Shown here: positions 37,066-51,173 of the stretch, piece after piece
Position numbering within the stretch: the first letter of the stretch is position 1
Layout: every line of letters begins with the position of its first letter
Source: Rhizobium sp. NLR16a
GTDB taxonomy: Bacteria; Pseudomonadota; Alphaproteobacteria; Rhizobiales; Rhizobiaceae
Assembly (NCBI RefSeq): GCF_017948245.1
Contig: NZ_CP072865.1
Location: 124,001-188,000 of the forward strand
Length of the DNA stretch: 64,000 bases
Direction of reading: 5' to 3'
Program-made: the position numbers and the translations under genes
Notes under the pieces: generated by a model
What the model saw: only the letters and a program-made list of their open reading frames with translations
Told to the model about the DNA's origin: nothing
Database searches by the model: none

Positions 37066-37554
37066 CTACGCGTCTTCCGGCCGGTCCTTCGGGTCGAACT
37101 GGATGATGGTGATCCATCGTGCCGTCAGTGCCGGCTTCTTCTCGTTTTCGATCTCGATCGTCACGTCGTAGGTGGTCATCAGCATGCCGCCGCCCCGGAA
37201 GCGGGCGTCGGAGAGCAGAAAACGGCCGCGCACGCGGGCGCCGCTCTTGACCGGCGTCATGAAGCGGACGCGATCGAAGCCGTAGTTGATGCCCATGGTC
37301 TGCTCGCGCACTTTCGGCAGGCAATTGTAGTTCATCGCCGACAGCAGGGACAGCGTCAGGAAGCCATGGGCGATGGTGCCGCCGAAGGGGCTTTCAGCGG
37401 CCGCGCGCCCGGGATCGACATGAATGAACTGATGGTCGTCGGTCGCCCCCGCAAAAGCGTCGATCATTGTCTGGTCGACGGTAATCCAATCCGAAAGACC
37501 CGTTTCCATGCCGATCAATCCCCGCACGTCGGAGAGTGAAATTTCCGTGACCAT
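37066..37554 (-). CDS. MaoC-like hotdog-fold dehydratase/hydratase
   Basis: A 162-residue protein. The R-hydratase motif appears as FAGATDDHQFIHVDPGRAA with the Asp and His expected for catalysis, then the substrate-tunnel block FGGTIAHGFLTLSLL. It is of the NodN/MaoC small-protein type and would hydrate enoyl-CoA thioesters. The frame is open to 37599, but ATG 37554 (MVTEISLSDV) has a GAGGAA site. It is followed by the hairpin shared with soxG. Confidence 0.85.
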   Translation of the reverse strand: MVTEISLSDVRGLIGMETGLSDWITVDQTMIDAFAGATDDHQFIHVDPGRAAAESPFGGTIAHGFLTLSLLSAMNYNCLPKVREQTMGINYGFDRVRFMTPVKSGARVRGRFLLSDARFRGGGMLMTTYDVTIEIENEKKPALTARWITIIQFDPKDRPEDA

Positions 37555-37643
37555 GAATTCCTCGTGAGAAAAGCCGCCGGGCCAAGCCTTATCGTGCATT
37601 TATGACGATTGCGACAAGGATTTGCGTGAGTGTGAGGAGGCGG

Positions 37644-39620
37644 TCATTTTTCTACGAAAAAGGCGACGGAGCGTGGCTCGACGGTCACGCTGGCGTCGGG
37701 CTTCTTCGCTCCCTCCGGGGTCAGTTGGCTCCAGCCCGGCTCGTTTTCCGACGGAAGCACAAAGAGCTGGCGGCTCTCCGAGCGATTGAAAAGCACAGCA
37801 AGCCGGGTGTTTCTGCCGCGCGAGGAGCGGTCGCCGGTGGCGAGCAGCATGCCGAGCGTCGAAAGCGACGGCGTCTCCCATTCGGCAACGGTCATCGGTT
37901 CGCCGGAGAGCGAGATCCATTCGACATCGCCGTTGCCGGAGAGGAAGCGTGTTTCGGAGAAAACTGTGAAGCGGCGGCGCAACCCTGCGACGAACGCGGT
38001 ATGCGCGATGAGATCCTCGTTCAGCGCCTTCCAGTCCAGCCAGGTGATTTCGTTGTCCTGGCAATAGGCGTTGTTGTTGCCGCGCTGGCTGCGGCCGCCT
38101 TCGTCACCCGCCGTCAGCATGATGCTGCCACGGGTGGCAAAGAGCGTCGATATCAGCGCCATCACGTCATTGATCCGGCGCTTGCGAATTGTGGGATAGA
38201 GGGTCTCGCCTTCAACCCCATTGTTCCAGGAATGGTTCTCGTTGTGGCCGTCCCGATTGTGCTCGCCATTGGCGTCATTGTGCTTGCCGGCATAGGAGAC
38301 GAGGTCGATCAGCGTGAAGCCGTCATGGGCGGCGAGGAAGTTGACGCTGCGCGTCTCTTTGCCGTCGTTGCCGGAGAAGATGTCGGAGGAACCGGCAAGC
38401 GCCGTCGCGAGCGAGCCGGTCTTCCACTGGTCGCCCCGCCAGTAACAGCGCAGATCGTCACGAACCCTGTCGTTCCATTCGAGGAAGGGCGGCGGGAAGT
38501 TGCCGAGCTGGTAACCGCCCGGACCGATATCCCAGGGTTCGGCGATCATGATCCGGTCGGCGAGCACGTCGTCCGCCAAGATTGCGGCAAGCGTTCCTCC
38601 GTCGCGCTCAAACCCGCTCGCGGTGCGGCCCAGCACCGGGGCGAGATCGAAGCGGAAACCATCGACGCCGGCATTGAGGACAAAATGGCGCAGGCTGTCG
38701 ATGACGAGGCGCCTGACCTCGGGATGATCGCAGGCGATCGTGTTGCCGGTGCCGGTGTCGTTTATGAGTTCGCCGGGGCTGTTTTGGGCGTGGCGGTAAT
38801 AATGCAGATTGTCGAGGCCGCGCAGCGACAGCGTGGTGCCATAGCGGTCGCTCTCGCCGGTATGATTGAAGACCAGATCGAGGATGACGGCGATGCCTTC
38901 GGCATGGATAGCGGCAACGGTGTTGCGCAGCTCCGCCATGCCGCCGGGGGCGATCCGCGGATCGAGCGCCATCAGGCCGACGGGGTTGTAGCCCCAGCCG
39001 TTGGTGAGGCCGAGCGGCGGCAGATGGCGCTCATCGATCCAGGCGGTAATCGGCATCAGTTCGATGGCATCGACCCCGATTCGCTTCAGATGCGCGATAA
39101 CGGAGGGATGGGCAAGGGCTGCGACCGTGCCGCGTTCGGTTTCCGGCACATCGGGGTGAAGGATGGTGAAGGGCCGCACCGCCACTTCATAGATAAAACC
39201 GCCCGGCTCGAAGAGTGGCTTGTCGATTGTGGCTGGGGTGTCGGTGGTGACGATCGCCTTCGGCATCAGATCCTGGCTGTCTTCGCCGTAGAGCCCGAGG
39301 CGGGGATCGTAACGGAACGGCCGGTCGATCTCCTTGGCGTAAGGGTCGATCAGCAGTTTTGACGGATCGAACCAGAGGCCGTTGTCGGGCGCATAGATGC
39401 CGTCGGCGCGATAGCCGTAGCGGGCGCCTTGCCGGAGGCCGTCGACGAAGAGGCGATGGATGTGGTTGCCATCGCGGGCCATCGGCAGGCGCGCGAATTC
39501 CTTGTTGCCGTCATCTTCGAAGAGGCAGAGTTCGATCTGCGCGGCATGATGCGACCACACCGCAAATTCGACGCCGGTCTCGAAGACGATCGCGCCCCGC
39601 GCCGAATTGCTGTCCCGCAT
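37644..39620 (-). CDS. glgX: Glycogen debranching enzyme
   Basis: A 658-residue GH13 isoamylase-type enzyme that removes the limit-dextrin branches left by GlgP. A CBM48-like N-terminal domain (FAVWSHHAAQIELCLFE) precedes the barrel, with catalytic blocks VIDLVFNHTGE-type (here ILDLVFNHTGESDRYG), GVDGFRFDLAPVLGR (nucleophile Asp) and MIAEPWDIGPGGYQ (acid Glu). The C-terminal beta-domain ends ...VEPRSVAFFVEK. It is the last gene of the glg operon, starting 12 bases after pgm. Confidence 0.94.
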   Translation of the reverse strand: MRDSNSARGAIVFETGVEFAVWSHHAAQIELCLFEDDGNKEFARLPMARDGNHIHRLFVDGLRQGARYGYRADGIYAPDNGLWFDPSKLLIDPYAKEIDRPFRYDPRLGLYGEDSQDLMPKAIVTTDTPATIDKPLFEPGGFIYEVAVRPFTILHPDVPETERGTVAALAHPSVIAHLKRIGVDAIELMPITAWIDERHLPPLGLTNGWGYNPVGLMALDPRIAPGGMAELRNTVAAIHAEGIAVILDLVFNHTGESDRYGTTLSLRGLDNLHYYRHAQNSPGELINDTGTGNTIACDHPEVRRLVIDSLRHFVLNAGVDGFRFDLAPVLGRTASGFERDGGTLAAILADDVLADRIMIAEPWDIGPGGYQLGNFPPPFLEWNDRVRDDLRCYWRGDQWKTGSLATALAGSSDIFSGNDGKETRSVNFLAAHDGFTLIDLVSYAGKHNDANGEHNRDGHNENHSWNNGVEGETLYPTIRKRRINDVMALISTLFATRGSIMLTAGDEGGRSQRGNNNAYCQDNEITWLDWKALNEDLIAHTAFVAGLRRRFTVFSETRFLSGNGDVEWISLSGEPMTVAEWETPSLSTLGMLLATGDRSSRGRNTRLAVLFNRSESRQLFVLPSENEPGWSQLTPEGAKKPDASVTVEPRSVAFFVEK

Positions 39621-39632
39621 GGTCCCCCCGGA

Positions 39633-41270
<1,638 letters not shown>

Positions 41271-42713
41271 TCACATGCCTTTCGAGACGAGGCTTGAATA
41301 GAGGGCAGCGTAGCGTTCGGCGCTCTTCTCCCAGGAGACATCCGATTTCATGCCTTGCTTTTGCAATTGGGTCCAGAGTTTTCGGTCCGCGTAAAAATGC
41401 ATGGCACGGCGGATTGCCTGTAGCATGCCCGTTTCGGTCACGGGTGAGAATTGTATGCCGGTTGCCACTTTCGTCGCAAGTGCGGCGTGATTGGCGTCGA
41501 TCACGGTGTCGTTCAATCCGCCGGTGCGGGCGACGATCGGCACGCAGCCATACCGCAGACCGTAAAGCTGGGTGAGGCCGCAGGGTTCGAAGCGCGACGG
41601 GATGATGATCGCGTCGCAGCCGGCCTGCATCAGGTGCGACATCGGTTCGTTATAGCCGATCGAGACGCCGATGCGGCCGGGATGGCGGCTGGCGGAGGCA
41701 AGCAGCGCACCTTCAAGCGCAGCTTCGCCGGAGCCGAGCACGACGAGTTTGCCGCCCATGGCGACGATCTGGTCTGCGACGTTGGCGACGATATCCATGC
41801 CCTTCTGCCAGGTGAGGCGGCTGATGACGCAGAAGATCGGCGCATCGTCATTGTCGAGGTGGAAGAACTCGGCGATCGAGCGGCGGTTTTCCTCGCGGTT
41901 CTTCAGCGTCGTCGGGCCATAATGGGTGTGGACGACGGGGTCGGTCGCCGGGTTCCAGACATCGGTATCGATGCCGTTGACGATGCCATGCAAATCGTCG
42001 ATGCGGGTGGCGATGACGCCTTCGAGCCCCATGCCGAATTCGGGCGTCAGGATCTCGTCGGCATAGGTCGGACTGACGGTCGTGACCGCATGGGCGGTCT
42101 GCAGGCCACCCTTGAGGAAGCCGACGGTGCCGTAATATTCGATGCCGTCGACGGCGAAGGCATGGTCGGGCAGGCGCAGGCCGGGAAAGATGTCGGAGCC
42201 GAATTGGCCTTGGAAGGCGATGTTGTGGATCGTCAGCACGCTCGGCAGTTCCGGCGTCGGATAATAGCGCATGTAGACCGAGGTCAGCGCCGCTTGCCAA
42301 TCATGGGTATGGACGAGATCCGGCCGCCAGCCGGGCAGCAGACCGGCGGCGATCTCTGAAGCTGCGAGCGACAGGGCGGCGAAACGACGCCAATTGTCGG
42401 GATAATCCTTGCCGAGCGGATCGAGATAGGGGCCGCCCGGCCGGTCGTAATAAGCCGGGGCATCGAGGACGAGGAGATCGAGGCCCTCGTGTTCAACCTC
42501 GAGCACGGTTGCCCGCTCACCGAGCAGGTCCGGGAATTCGAGCCTGACGACGGGGTCGCGAATGACCTTCATGACGGCGGGGTAGCCGGGCAGGAGGGTC
42601 TTGGTCTCGACCCCGAAGGCTTTCAGAGCAATCGGCAGGGCGCCGGACACATCGGCCAGGCCCCCTGTCTTGATCAAGGGGAAGACTTCGGACGAAACCG
42701 AAAGAACTTTCAT
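41271..42713 (-). CDS. glgA: Glycogen synthase (ADP-glucose)
   Basis: A 480-residue GT5 glycosyltransferase adding glucosyl units from ADP-glucose to the non-reducing ends. The ADP-glucose-binding loop [13 protein letters not shown] is at residues 16-28. The C-terminal domain has [12 protein letters not shown] and the catalytic-site [25 protein letters not shown] stretch (the Glu is conserved). The ATG follows the glgC stop by three bases, so coupling with glgC is tight. Confidence 0.96.
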   Translation of the reverse strand: MKVLSVSSEVFPLIKTGGLADVSGALPIALKAFGVETKTLLPGYPAVMKVIRDPVVRLEFPDLLGERATVLEVEHEGLDLLVLDAPAYYDRPGGPYLDPLGKDYPDNWRRFAALSLAASEIAAGLLPGWRPDLVHTHDWQAALTSVYMRYYPTPELPSVLTIHNIAFQGQFGSDIFPGLRLPDHAFAVDGIEYYGTVGFLKGGLQTAHAVTTVSPTYADEILTPEFGMGLEGVIATRIDDLHGIVNGIDTDVWNPATDPVVHTHYGPTTLKNREENRRSIAEFFHLDNDDAPIFCVISRLTWQKGMDIVANVADQIVAMGGKLVVLGSGEAALEGALLASASRHPGRIGVSIGYNEPMSHLMQAGCDAIIIPSRFEPCGLTQLYGLRYGCVPIVARTGGLNDTVIDANHAALATKVATGIQFSPVTETGMLQAIRRAMHFYADRKLWTQLQKQGMKSDVSWEKSAERYAALYSSLVSKGM

Positions 42714-42716
42714 AAG

Positions 42717-43979
42717 TCAGATATCCAGCTTGTCGATCATCGGTTGCGTGATCAGGCAGATGCCGCTTTCCGTCCGTCGGAAGCGCCTGGCGTCGAGCTC
42801 GGCGTCTTCGCCGACGACAAGGCCTTCCGGAATGACGACGCCATGGTCGATCACCACATTCTTGAGCTGTGCACGCCGTCCGATCTTCACGTTCGGCAGG
42901 ATGACCGCCCCTTCCAGTTTGGAAAAGGAATTGGCCCTGACGCCGGTGAAGAGCAGGCTCTTATTGAGGCTGGCGCCCGAGATGATGCAGTCGCCCGAGA
43001 CGACGGAGGAGGTGGCCGAGCCGCGGCGGTCGTCGTCGTCATGGACGAATTTCGCCGGCGGGGTGATCTCGGCATAGGTCCAGATCGGCCAGGACTTGTC
43101 GTAGATATCGAGTTCCGGGACGATGGCCGTCAGATCGATATTGGCCTGCCAGTAGGCGTCGATCGTGCCGACGTCGCGCCAGTAGGGCTCGTGTTCGAAA
43201 TCGGAGCGGACGCAGGATTTGGCGAAGCGGTGGGCGACCGCCTTCCCGTTCTTGACGATATAGGGAATGATGTCCTTGCCAAAATCGCGGCTCGAGTTCG
43301 GGTCGGCGGCGTCGCGGCGCAGCGCATCGAGCAAGAACTTGGTGTGGAAGACGTAGATGCCCATTGAGGCGAGCGCGAAATCCGGCTTGTCCGGAATGCC
43401 CGGCGGATCGGCGGGCTTTTCGATGAAGGCGAAGATCTCGTCCTTTTCGTTGACATGCATGACGCCGAAGCCGGTTGCTTCCATGCGCGGCACTTCCAGG
43501 CAGCCGATCGTCACGTCCGCGCCGGAATCGACATGCTGCTGCAGCATGTATTCATAGTCCATCTTGTAGACATGGTCGCCGGCGAGAATGACCATGTATT
43601 CGACGCCGTAATCCTCGATAATATCGATGTTCTGATAAACGGCGTCGGCGGTGCCTTCATACCACTGCGTTTCGGAAACGCGCTGCGAGGCAGGCAGGAT
43701 GTCGAAGCTTTCGTTTCGCTCAGGGCGGAAGAAGTTCCAGCCGCGCTGCATGTGACGGATCAGCGAATGCGCCTTGTATTGCGTCGCGACGCCGATGCGG
43801 CGAATGCCCGAGTTCAGCGCGTTCGACAGAGCGAAGTCGATGATGCGGGCCTTGCCGCCGAAATAGACGGCGGGCTTGGCGCGTCGGTCGGTGAGTTCCT
43901 TGAGACGGCTCCCCCTGCCGCCGGCCAGAACATAGGCCATTGCATCGCGGGCAAGTGGCTGAATACGCTTCTCTACCAT
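42717..43979 (-). CDS. glgC: Glucose-1-phosphate adenylyltransferase
   Basis: A 420-residue ADP-glucose pyrophosphorylase, the control step of glycogen synthesis. The N-terminal nucleotidyltransferase loop [21 protein letters not shown] is complete, followed by the substrate block [20 protein letters not shown]. The C terminus is a beta-helix. Rhizobial-type enzymes are activated by fructose-6-phosphate and pyruvate (established for the Agrobacterium enzyme; not tested here). The gene begins 18 bases after glgB. Confidence 0.96.
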   Translation of the reverse strand: MVEKRIQPLARDAMAYVLAGGRGSRLKELTDRRAKPAVYFGGKARIIDFALSNALNSGIRRIGVATQYKAHSLIRHMQRGWNFFRPERNESFDILPASQRVSETQWYEGTADAVYQNIDIIEDYGVEYMVILAGDHVYKMDYEYMLQQHVDSGADVTIGCLEVPRMEATGFGVMHVNEKDEIFAFIEKPADPPGIPDKPDFALASMGIYVFHTKFLLDALRRDAADPNSSRDFGKDIIPYIVKNGKAVAHRFAKSCVRSDFEHEPYWRDVGTIDAYWQANIDLTAIVPELDIYDKSWPIWTYAEITPPAKFVHDDDDRRGSATSSVVSGDCIISGASLNKSLLFTGVRANSFSKLEGAVILPNVKIGRRAQLKNVVIDHGVVIPEGLVVGEDAELDARRFRRTESGICLITQPMIDKLDI

Positions 43980-43997
43980 TTTCTCCTCCCACCAGTC

Positions 43998-46201
<2,204 letters not shown>

Positions 46202-46205
<4 letters not shown>

Positions 46206-48664
46206 CCGGCTCTCCAGATTTCGTCTGCATATTGCCTGATCGTGCGATCGGAGGAGAACCAGCCCATCCGTGCGGTATTGTTGATCGTCTTCGTGTACCA
46301 GGCGGACTGGTTGGTCCAGATCTGATCGACGTCGCGCTGGGCCTGGGCATAGGCGTCGAAATCGGCGGCGACCATGAACCAGTCATGCGAATAGATGCCG
46401 TCGATCAGCGCCGCGTAGCGATTGCGGTCATCGGGTGAGAAGACGCCGGAACCGATGGCCGAAAGCGCCTGGGAGAGTTCGCGGGATCCCTCGATAATGG
46501 CGCGGGGGTTGTGGCCATCGCTGCGGACCTTGGCGACCTCATCGGCCCTGAGGCCGAAGATGACGATGTTGTCTTCGCCGACATTGTCGCGCATTTCGAC
46601 ATTGGCGCCGTCGAGCGTGCCGATCGTCAGCGCGCCGTTGAGGCCGAACTTCATGTTGCCGGTGCCTGAGGCTTCCATGCCGGCGGTCGAGATCTGCTCG
46701 GAAAGGTCGGCGGCGGGAACCATGACCTCGGCGAGCGAGACATTGTAGTTGGGCACGAAGACGACCTTCAGCAGGCCGCGCACCGATGGGTCGTTGTTGA
46801 TCGTGCGGGCGACGTCGTTGATCAGTTTGATGATCAGCTTGGCGTTGTAATAGCTCGGCGCCGCCTTGCCGGCGAAGAGTTTGACGCGCGGCACCCAATC
46901 GAGCTCGGGATGCGAGCGGATCTGGTCGTAGAGGGCAACCGCTTCGATGATGTTCAGAAGCTGGCGCTTGTATTCATGGATGCGTTTGATCTGGATGTCG
47001 AACATCGCCGACGGATCGAGCTTCACGCCCATCCGGCTGGCGACGAGGTTGGAAAGCGCCACCTTGTTGGCCCGCTTCACCGCGGCGAACTTCTGCTGGA
47101 AGCTCGGATCGGAAGCATGCGCCTCGAGCGGGCGCAGCTTCTCGGCATCATCGAGGAACGCATCGCCGATCGCCTCGCGGATCAGACCGGTGAGGCCGGG
47201 ATTGCACTGCTGCAGCCATCGGCGCGGCGTGATGCCGTTGGTCTTGTTGTTGATGCGGTCGGGATAGAGCTTGTGCAGGTCGGCAAAGACCGTGACCTTC
47301 ATCAGGTCGGTGTGCAGGGCCGAGACGCCGTTGATCGAGTGCGAGCCGATGAAGGCGAGATTGCCCATGCGCACGCGGCGGTCGCCGCTTTCCTCGATCA
47401 GCGAGATCGAACGGATCTCGCTGTCGGAGAAGTTCTTGCCCTTGCGGGCTTCGAGCAGAATCTTGGCATTGATCGCGTAGACGATCTGCATGTGGCGCGG
47501 CAGCAGCCGCTCGAACAGCGGAACCGGCCAGCTTTCCAGCGCTTCCGGCAGAAGCGTGTGGTTGGTGTAGGAGAAGGTGCGGCGGGTGATATCCCAGGCC
47601 TGGTCGAAATCCATGCCGTGCACGTCACAGAGCAGACGCACGAGCTCGGCGACCGAGACGGCCGGATGGGTGTCGTTCAACTGAATGGCCACCTTGTCTG
47701 GCAGCGAGGTGAAATCGTCATATTGCTGCAGGTGGCGGCGCAGAATGTCCTGCAGCGAGGCCGAGGAGAAGAAGAATTCCTGGCGCAGCCGCAATTCCTG
47801 GCCGGCAGGGGTAGCGTCGGCAGGATAGAGGACGCGGGTCAGGCTCTCGGCCTTGTTGCTTTCGCGCAGCGCGCCGATGTGGTCGCCGGCGTTGAAGGCA
47901 TCGAGCAGGATTGGGTCGATCGGCTGCGCTGACCAGAGGCGCAACGTGTTGACGCGTTTTCCCCGCCAGCCGACGACCGGCGTGTCGAAGGCGGCGGCGA
48001 TAACGCGCTCGGCCGGCTTCCAGACGTAGCGCGGCTGGTCGTCATGGGTGGTGATGAATTCAACGGCGCCGCCGAAACCGATTTCATAGGCGCTCTCGCG
48101 CCGTTCGAATTCCCAGGGATTGCCGTGGGCGAGCCAGTTCTCCGGCAGTTCCACCTGCCAGCCGTCGGCCATCTGCTGGCGGAACAGGCCGTGGACGTAG
48201 CGGATGCCGTAGCCATAGGCCGGAACATCGACCGTCGCCATGCTTTCCATGAAACAGGCGGCCAGACGGCCGAGGCCGCCATTGCCGAGCGCGGCGTCCG
48301 GCTCCAGACCGGCGATGACGTTGACGTCAACGCCGAGGGAGCTCAGCGCATCGCGCACCTCTTCCATCAGGCCGAGGTTCGAGACGGCATCGCGCATCAG
48401 GCGGCCGATCAGAAACTCGAGAGAAAGATAATAGACGCGCTTGGCTCCGGTCGCATAGACCTCACGGGTGGAGGCCATCCACTTGTCGATGATGCGGTCG
48501 CGCACCACCAGGATCGTCGCTGTCAGCCAGTCATGCGGCTTTGCCACCTTGGCATCCTTGCCGATGCGATAGGTCAGGCGTTCGATGATTTCTTCGGCGA
48601 GAATTTCCGGCCTTGAGCTGCGGGGAGCGGGAGAGGGGATAACCGGCTTGGAAACGGTATTCAT
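46202..48664 (-). CDS. glgP: Glycogen phosphorylase
   Basis: An 820-residue GT35 phosphorylase releasing glucose-1-phosphate from glycogen ends. The PLP-binding block EASGTGNMKFGLNGALTIG contains the Schiff-base Lys. Other signatures are LGNGGLGRLAACFMESMAT and LNDTHPAVSVAELVRLL. It is the first gene of the glgP-glgB-glgC-glgA-pgm-glgX operon. The ribosome site is weak (GGCGAGAT). The 274 bases upstream hold the operon promoter. Confidence 0.96.
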
Positions 48665-48938
48665 GGTCAGATCTCGCCAATTTTAATTTTGTATCAGGGT
48701 GTTATGCCTGATTTAATCGATTTGTCGCCTGCGCTTGCGACAGTTTATGCATCGTTGGGAAGCACTTGCAACAAAGGATTTGGACAAACGGAAAATTTGG
48801 GAAACCGTCATATTCACATTGCCGGGGAGGATTGATTTCAATCGCCTTTCCCGATCTGCTGGCCGGCAGCGACAGCCGAAAGCCGCACCGGGTTGTTCCG
48901 GCGCGGCTTTCCTTTGCCCCTTTTTCGTGGCGGTATGC
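48665..48938. other. Intergenic region containing the glg operon promoter
   Basis: This region holds no supported gene. It is AT-rich near 48680-48720, just upstream of glgP, fitting a promoter. An inverted repeat lies at 48878-48911, nearer the TadG-like gene. I cannot identify a specific -35/-10 pair with confidence. Confidence 0.45.
48878..48911. terminator. Hairpin downstream of the TadG-like gene
   Basis: GAAAGCCGC (48878-48886) and GCGGCTTTC (48903-48911) form a perfect nine-base stem, extended by CCGG inner arms. On the minus strand, where the TadG-like gene ends at 48939, no T-run follows, so efficiency is uncertain; on the plus strand CCTTTGCCCC-TTTTT follows. Confidence 0.6.
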
Positions 48939-50174
48939 TCAGTTCGTCAGACGTGTCAGCTGAGCGGAGGCTTTCGCACCGATCGCCTTAAAGGCGGCAA
49001 GGAGGTCTTCCATTTTTTCAGCTTGGAAATAATGGGAGTCGTCGGAGGCGCAATAATGCAGCAGCGTCTGTCCGCCAGCGGGTGCCATAAAGGCAATCGT
49101 ATAGATTTCGATGCCCTTGGACTTCGCCGTGTCACATGTTGCCTTGGTCAGGGTGTCATATGAACGGCCGCCGCTGCTATCGTTGTTGTTGTCTCCGTCT
49201 GTCATGAAGACGATGTACTTTTTGGGTATTTGGCCAGTCTTCAGCTTATGGGCGGCGTCCTCGGCATCGTTCCCCGCGGCATTTTTTGCCGTCAGGGATG
49301 AATAGGCCGTGCTCATCGCGCCGCTCGAATTGGTGCCGCCTCCTGACTGAAGCGCATTGACGTAGCTCGATACACCGGCAGTCCCCCAGGCGAGACTACT
49401 GGGTGTATATTGAACGATATCGTAAGAGACTGCGCCAGTGCGTACGTATTGGGCGTTGGGATCGGCGCTGCTCAACTGGCCGAAGAGATTGCCGGCGGCG
49501 ATCTTCAGCGCCTCTATTTTCGTATAGTAGTTCGTGCGGCTGCCCGTGCAGGTGTCGTAGATGGTCTTGCCGTGCTTGTTCAAATGAGGATTGCAGTCAT
49601 AGGTGTACGATTCCGTCGGATCTTCCTCGTTAACTGTCGCGGTATCCTCTCCCATCGATCCCGATTTATCGAGCGCCAGATACATCGAGATGGAGCCCTG
49701 GGTCTGCGAATGGCCGCCAACAGTGGTGCCGGAAGCCGAGAGGTGTTGCGTGCTGAAGCCGACCGCCTGCATGAGTGGGTTGACCGTGAGGTCGTAACTC
49801 GGCGAAACCGTCACTTGGTAGGATGTCGATTTGCCCGAAGTCGTCGTTTGGACATTGACGCTCGTCGTGCTCTTGATGTCGGCACCGCTCTGCAGATAAT
49901 TCGCCATCTGCCCCGCGACGAAATTCCGGGCGAAGGCTTCGGCCCCAGACGTTTGGATCGTGCCATTCGCCAGTGCGGTGGCGGTCGCAAGCGCGGCTGA
50001 GTCGGCCGCCTCCTGCAATTGCTGTTTCGAGAGGAGCATATCACCGACCTGGATCGCCATGCCGGCAGCGCCGAGAAGAACCGGCGCCAAGATCGCCGTC
50101 ATGATACCGAAATTACCGCCTCGATCGCTGAACATGCGACGCAGGCAGGGATGCAAAATGGAGGTGCTCATCAT
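48939..50174 (-). CDS. TadE/TadG-like pilus-associated protein with von Willebrand A domain
   Basis: A 411-residue protein. Residues 20-60 contain the TadG-type pseudopilin-like segment (GGNFGIMTAILAPVLLGAAG...LQEAADSAALA) that passes the inner membrane. A vWA domain follows with an intact MIDAS start DKSGSMG and a later FMTDGDNN, so metal-dependent adhesion or binding is expected. Rhizobia carry several such Tad-like proteins outside the main Flp pilus locus. No other tad/cpa genes are here. ATGs at 50174 and 50171 are both possible. Confidence 0.85.
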   Translation of the reverse strand: MMSTSILHPCLRRMFSDRGGNFGIMTAILAPVLLGAAGMAIQVGDMLLSKQQLQEAADSAALATATALANGTIQTSGAEAFARNFVAGQMANYLQSGADIKSTTSVNVQTTTSGKSTSYQVTVSPSYDLTVNPLMQAVGFSTQHLSASGTTVGGHSQTQGSISMYLALDKSGSMGEDTATVNEEDPTESYTYDCNPHLNKHGKTIYDTCTGSRTNYYTKIEALKIAAGNLFGQLSSADPNAQYVRTGAVSYDIVQYTPSSLAWGTAGVSSYVNALQSGGGTNSSGAMSTAYSSLTAKNAAGNDAEDAAHKLKTGQIPKKYIVFMTDGDNNNDSSGGRSYDTLTKATCDTAKSKGIEIYTIAFMAPAGGQTLLHYCASDDSHYFQAEKMEDLLAAFKAIGAKASAQLTRLTN

Positions 50175-50285
50175 GTTCACCCAACTGGAAACCCTGTGAG
50201 GTGATTTACGCACGCTGCTTCTTTACGCCGCCCTTACGGCGTCAATAGACTTTTAACGAATCGGCTGATTTTTCCAGTTTTGGGA

Positions 50286-51173
50286 TCATTTCAGCGGGAT
50301 TACGTCGACCGCCTGAACGGCACGTTGACCGCCGTAGCTTTTCAAAACGCCGATAACGGGAACCACGTCGGAATAGTCCCGGCCATAGGCGACGACGATA
50401 TGATCCGTGCCGGCAGGGATGTCGTTGGTCGGGTCGAGCTCGATCCAGCCGATCGTCTCGCCGCACCAGGCCCGCACCCAGGCATGCATCGCATCTGCTC
50501 CTTCCAGCCGTTCCTTGCCGGGCGGTGGAATGGTACGCAGGAAGCCGGAGACGTAACCCGCCGGGATGCCGAGGCTTCTGAGCGCCAGAATCATGACGTG
50601 GGTGAAATCCTGGCAGACGCCGCGCTTCAGCCTGAACGCTTCGAGCGGGGTCGTGTCCACCGTCGTCGCGTCGGAATCGTAAGTGAAATCCTTATTGATG
50701 CGGGCGCAGAGCGCATGGGCGATCTGCACGACTGTCAGCCGGGGCGTGACGCAGCTTCGTGCATAATCGCCAATCTCGCGGGCCTGGGTCAGGCGCGGGC
50801 TGTCGCCGAGAAAGTGATGCGGTGAATCCGGCGCCAGTGACCAGACGCCTGATATTTCCTCCGGCAGCCCGGCAAGCAGCGGCGAGAAATCGGCGGCGAT
50901 GGGCTGGCTTTCGACCTGCACACGGGCCTGCATGCGAATGTCGAGCGTCTCATGCGCCGTCCGCAGCATGAAGGAGGTGGCGGGGTGTTGAAAGAAGTCG
51001 ACGAAATGCGACTGCTCGTCCGGCGTCGGCGAGACGGTGATCGAGCCGGCGACCAGGCGTTGCCGGTTGGCGAGCGACAACGGCATCAGGCGCATGATAT
51101 GGCGAGCGCCGGAGGCCGGCACGTCGTAGCTGTAACCCATGCGGAGCGAGAGATCGTAAAGCACTGCCGTCAC
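50286..51173 (-). CDS. Transglutaminase-like cysteine protease/amidase (small)
   Basis: A 295-residue protein of the bacterial transglutaminase-like superfamily. An N-terminal beta-rich domain precedes the catalytic core: Cys187 in RGVCQDFTHVM, His230 in DAMHAWVRAW and Asp247 in IELDPTND, all intact. It has no signal peptide. Its ATG overlaps the ATP-grasp gene stop by four bases. It should act as a peptidase, amidase or transferase on a product of that gene; no substrate is known. The cluster with a permuted ATP-grasp protein and a DUF2126-type transglutaminase is conserved in many bacteria and has been proposed to build and remove peptide tags. Confidence 0.85.
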   Translation of the reverse strand: MTAVLYDLSLRMGYSYDVPASGARHIMRLMPLSLANRQRLVAGSITVSPTPDEQSHFVDFFQHPATSFMLRTAHETLDIRMQARVQVESQPIAADFSPLLAGLPEEISGVWSLAPDSPHHFLGDSPRLTQAREIGDYARSCVTPRLTVVQIAHALCARINKDFTYDSDATTVDTTPLEAFRLKRGVCQDFTHVMILALRSLGIPAGYVSGFLRTIPPPGKERLEGADAMHAWVRAWCGETIGWIELDPTNDIPAGTDHIVVAYGRDYSDVVPVIGVLKSYGGQRAVQAVDVIPLK

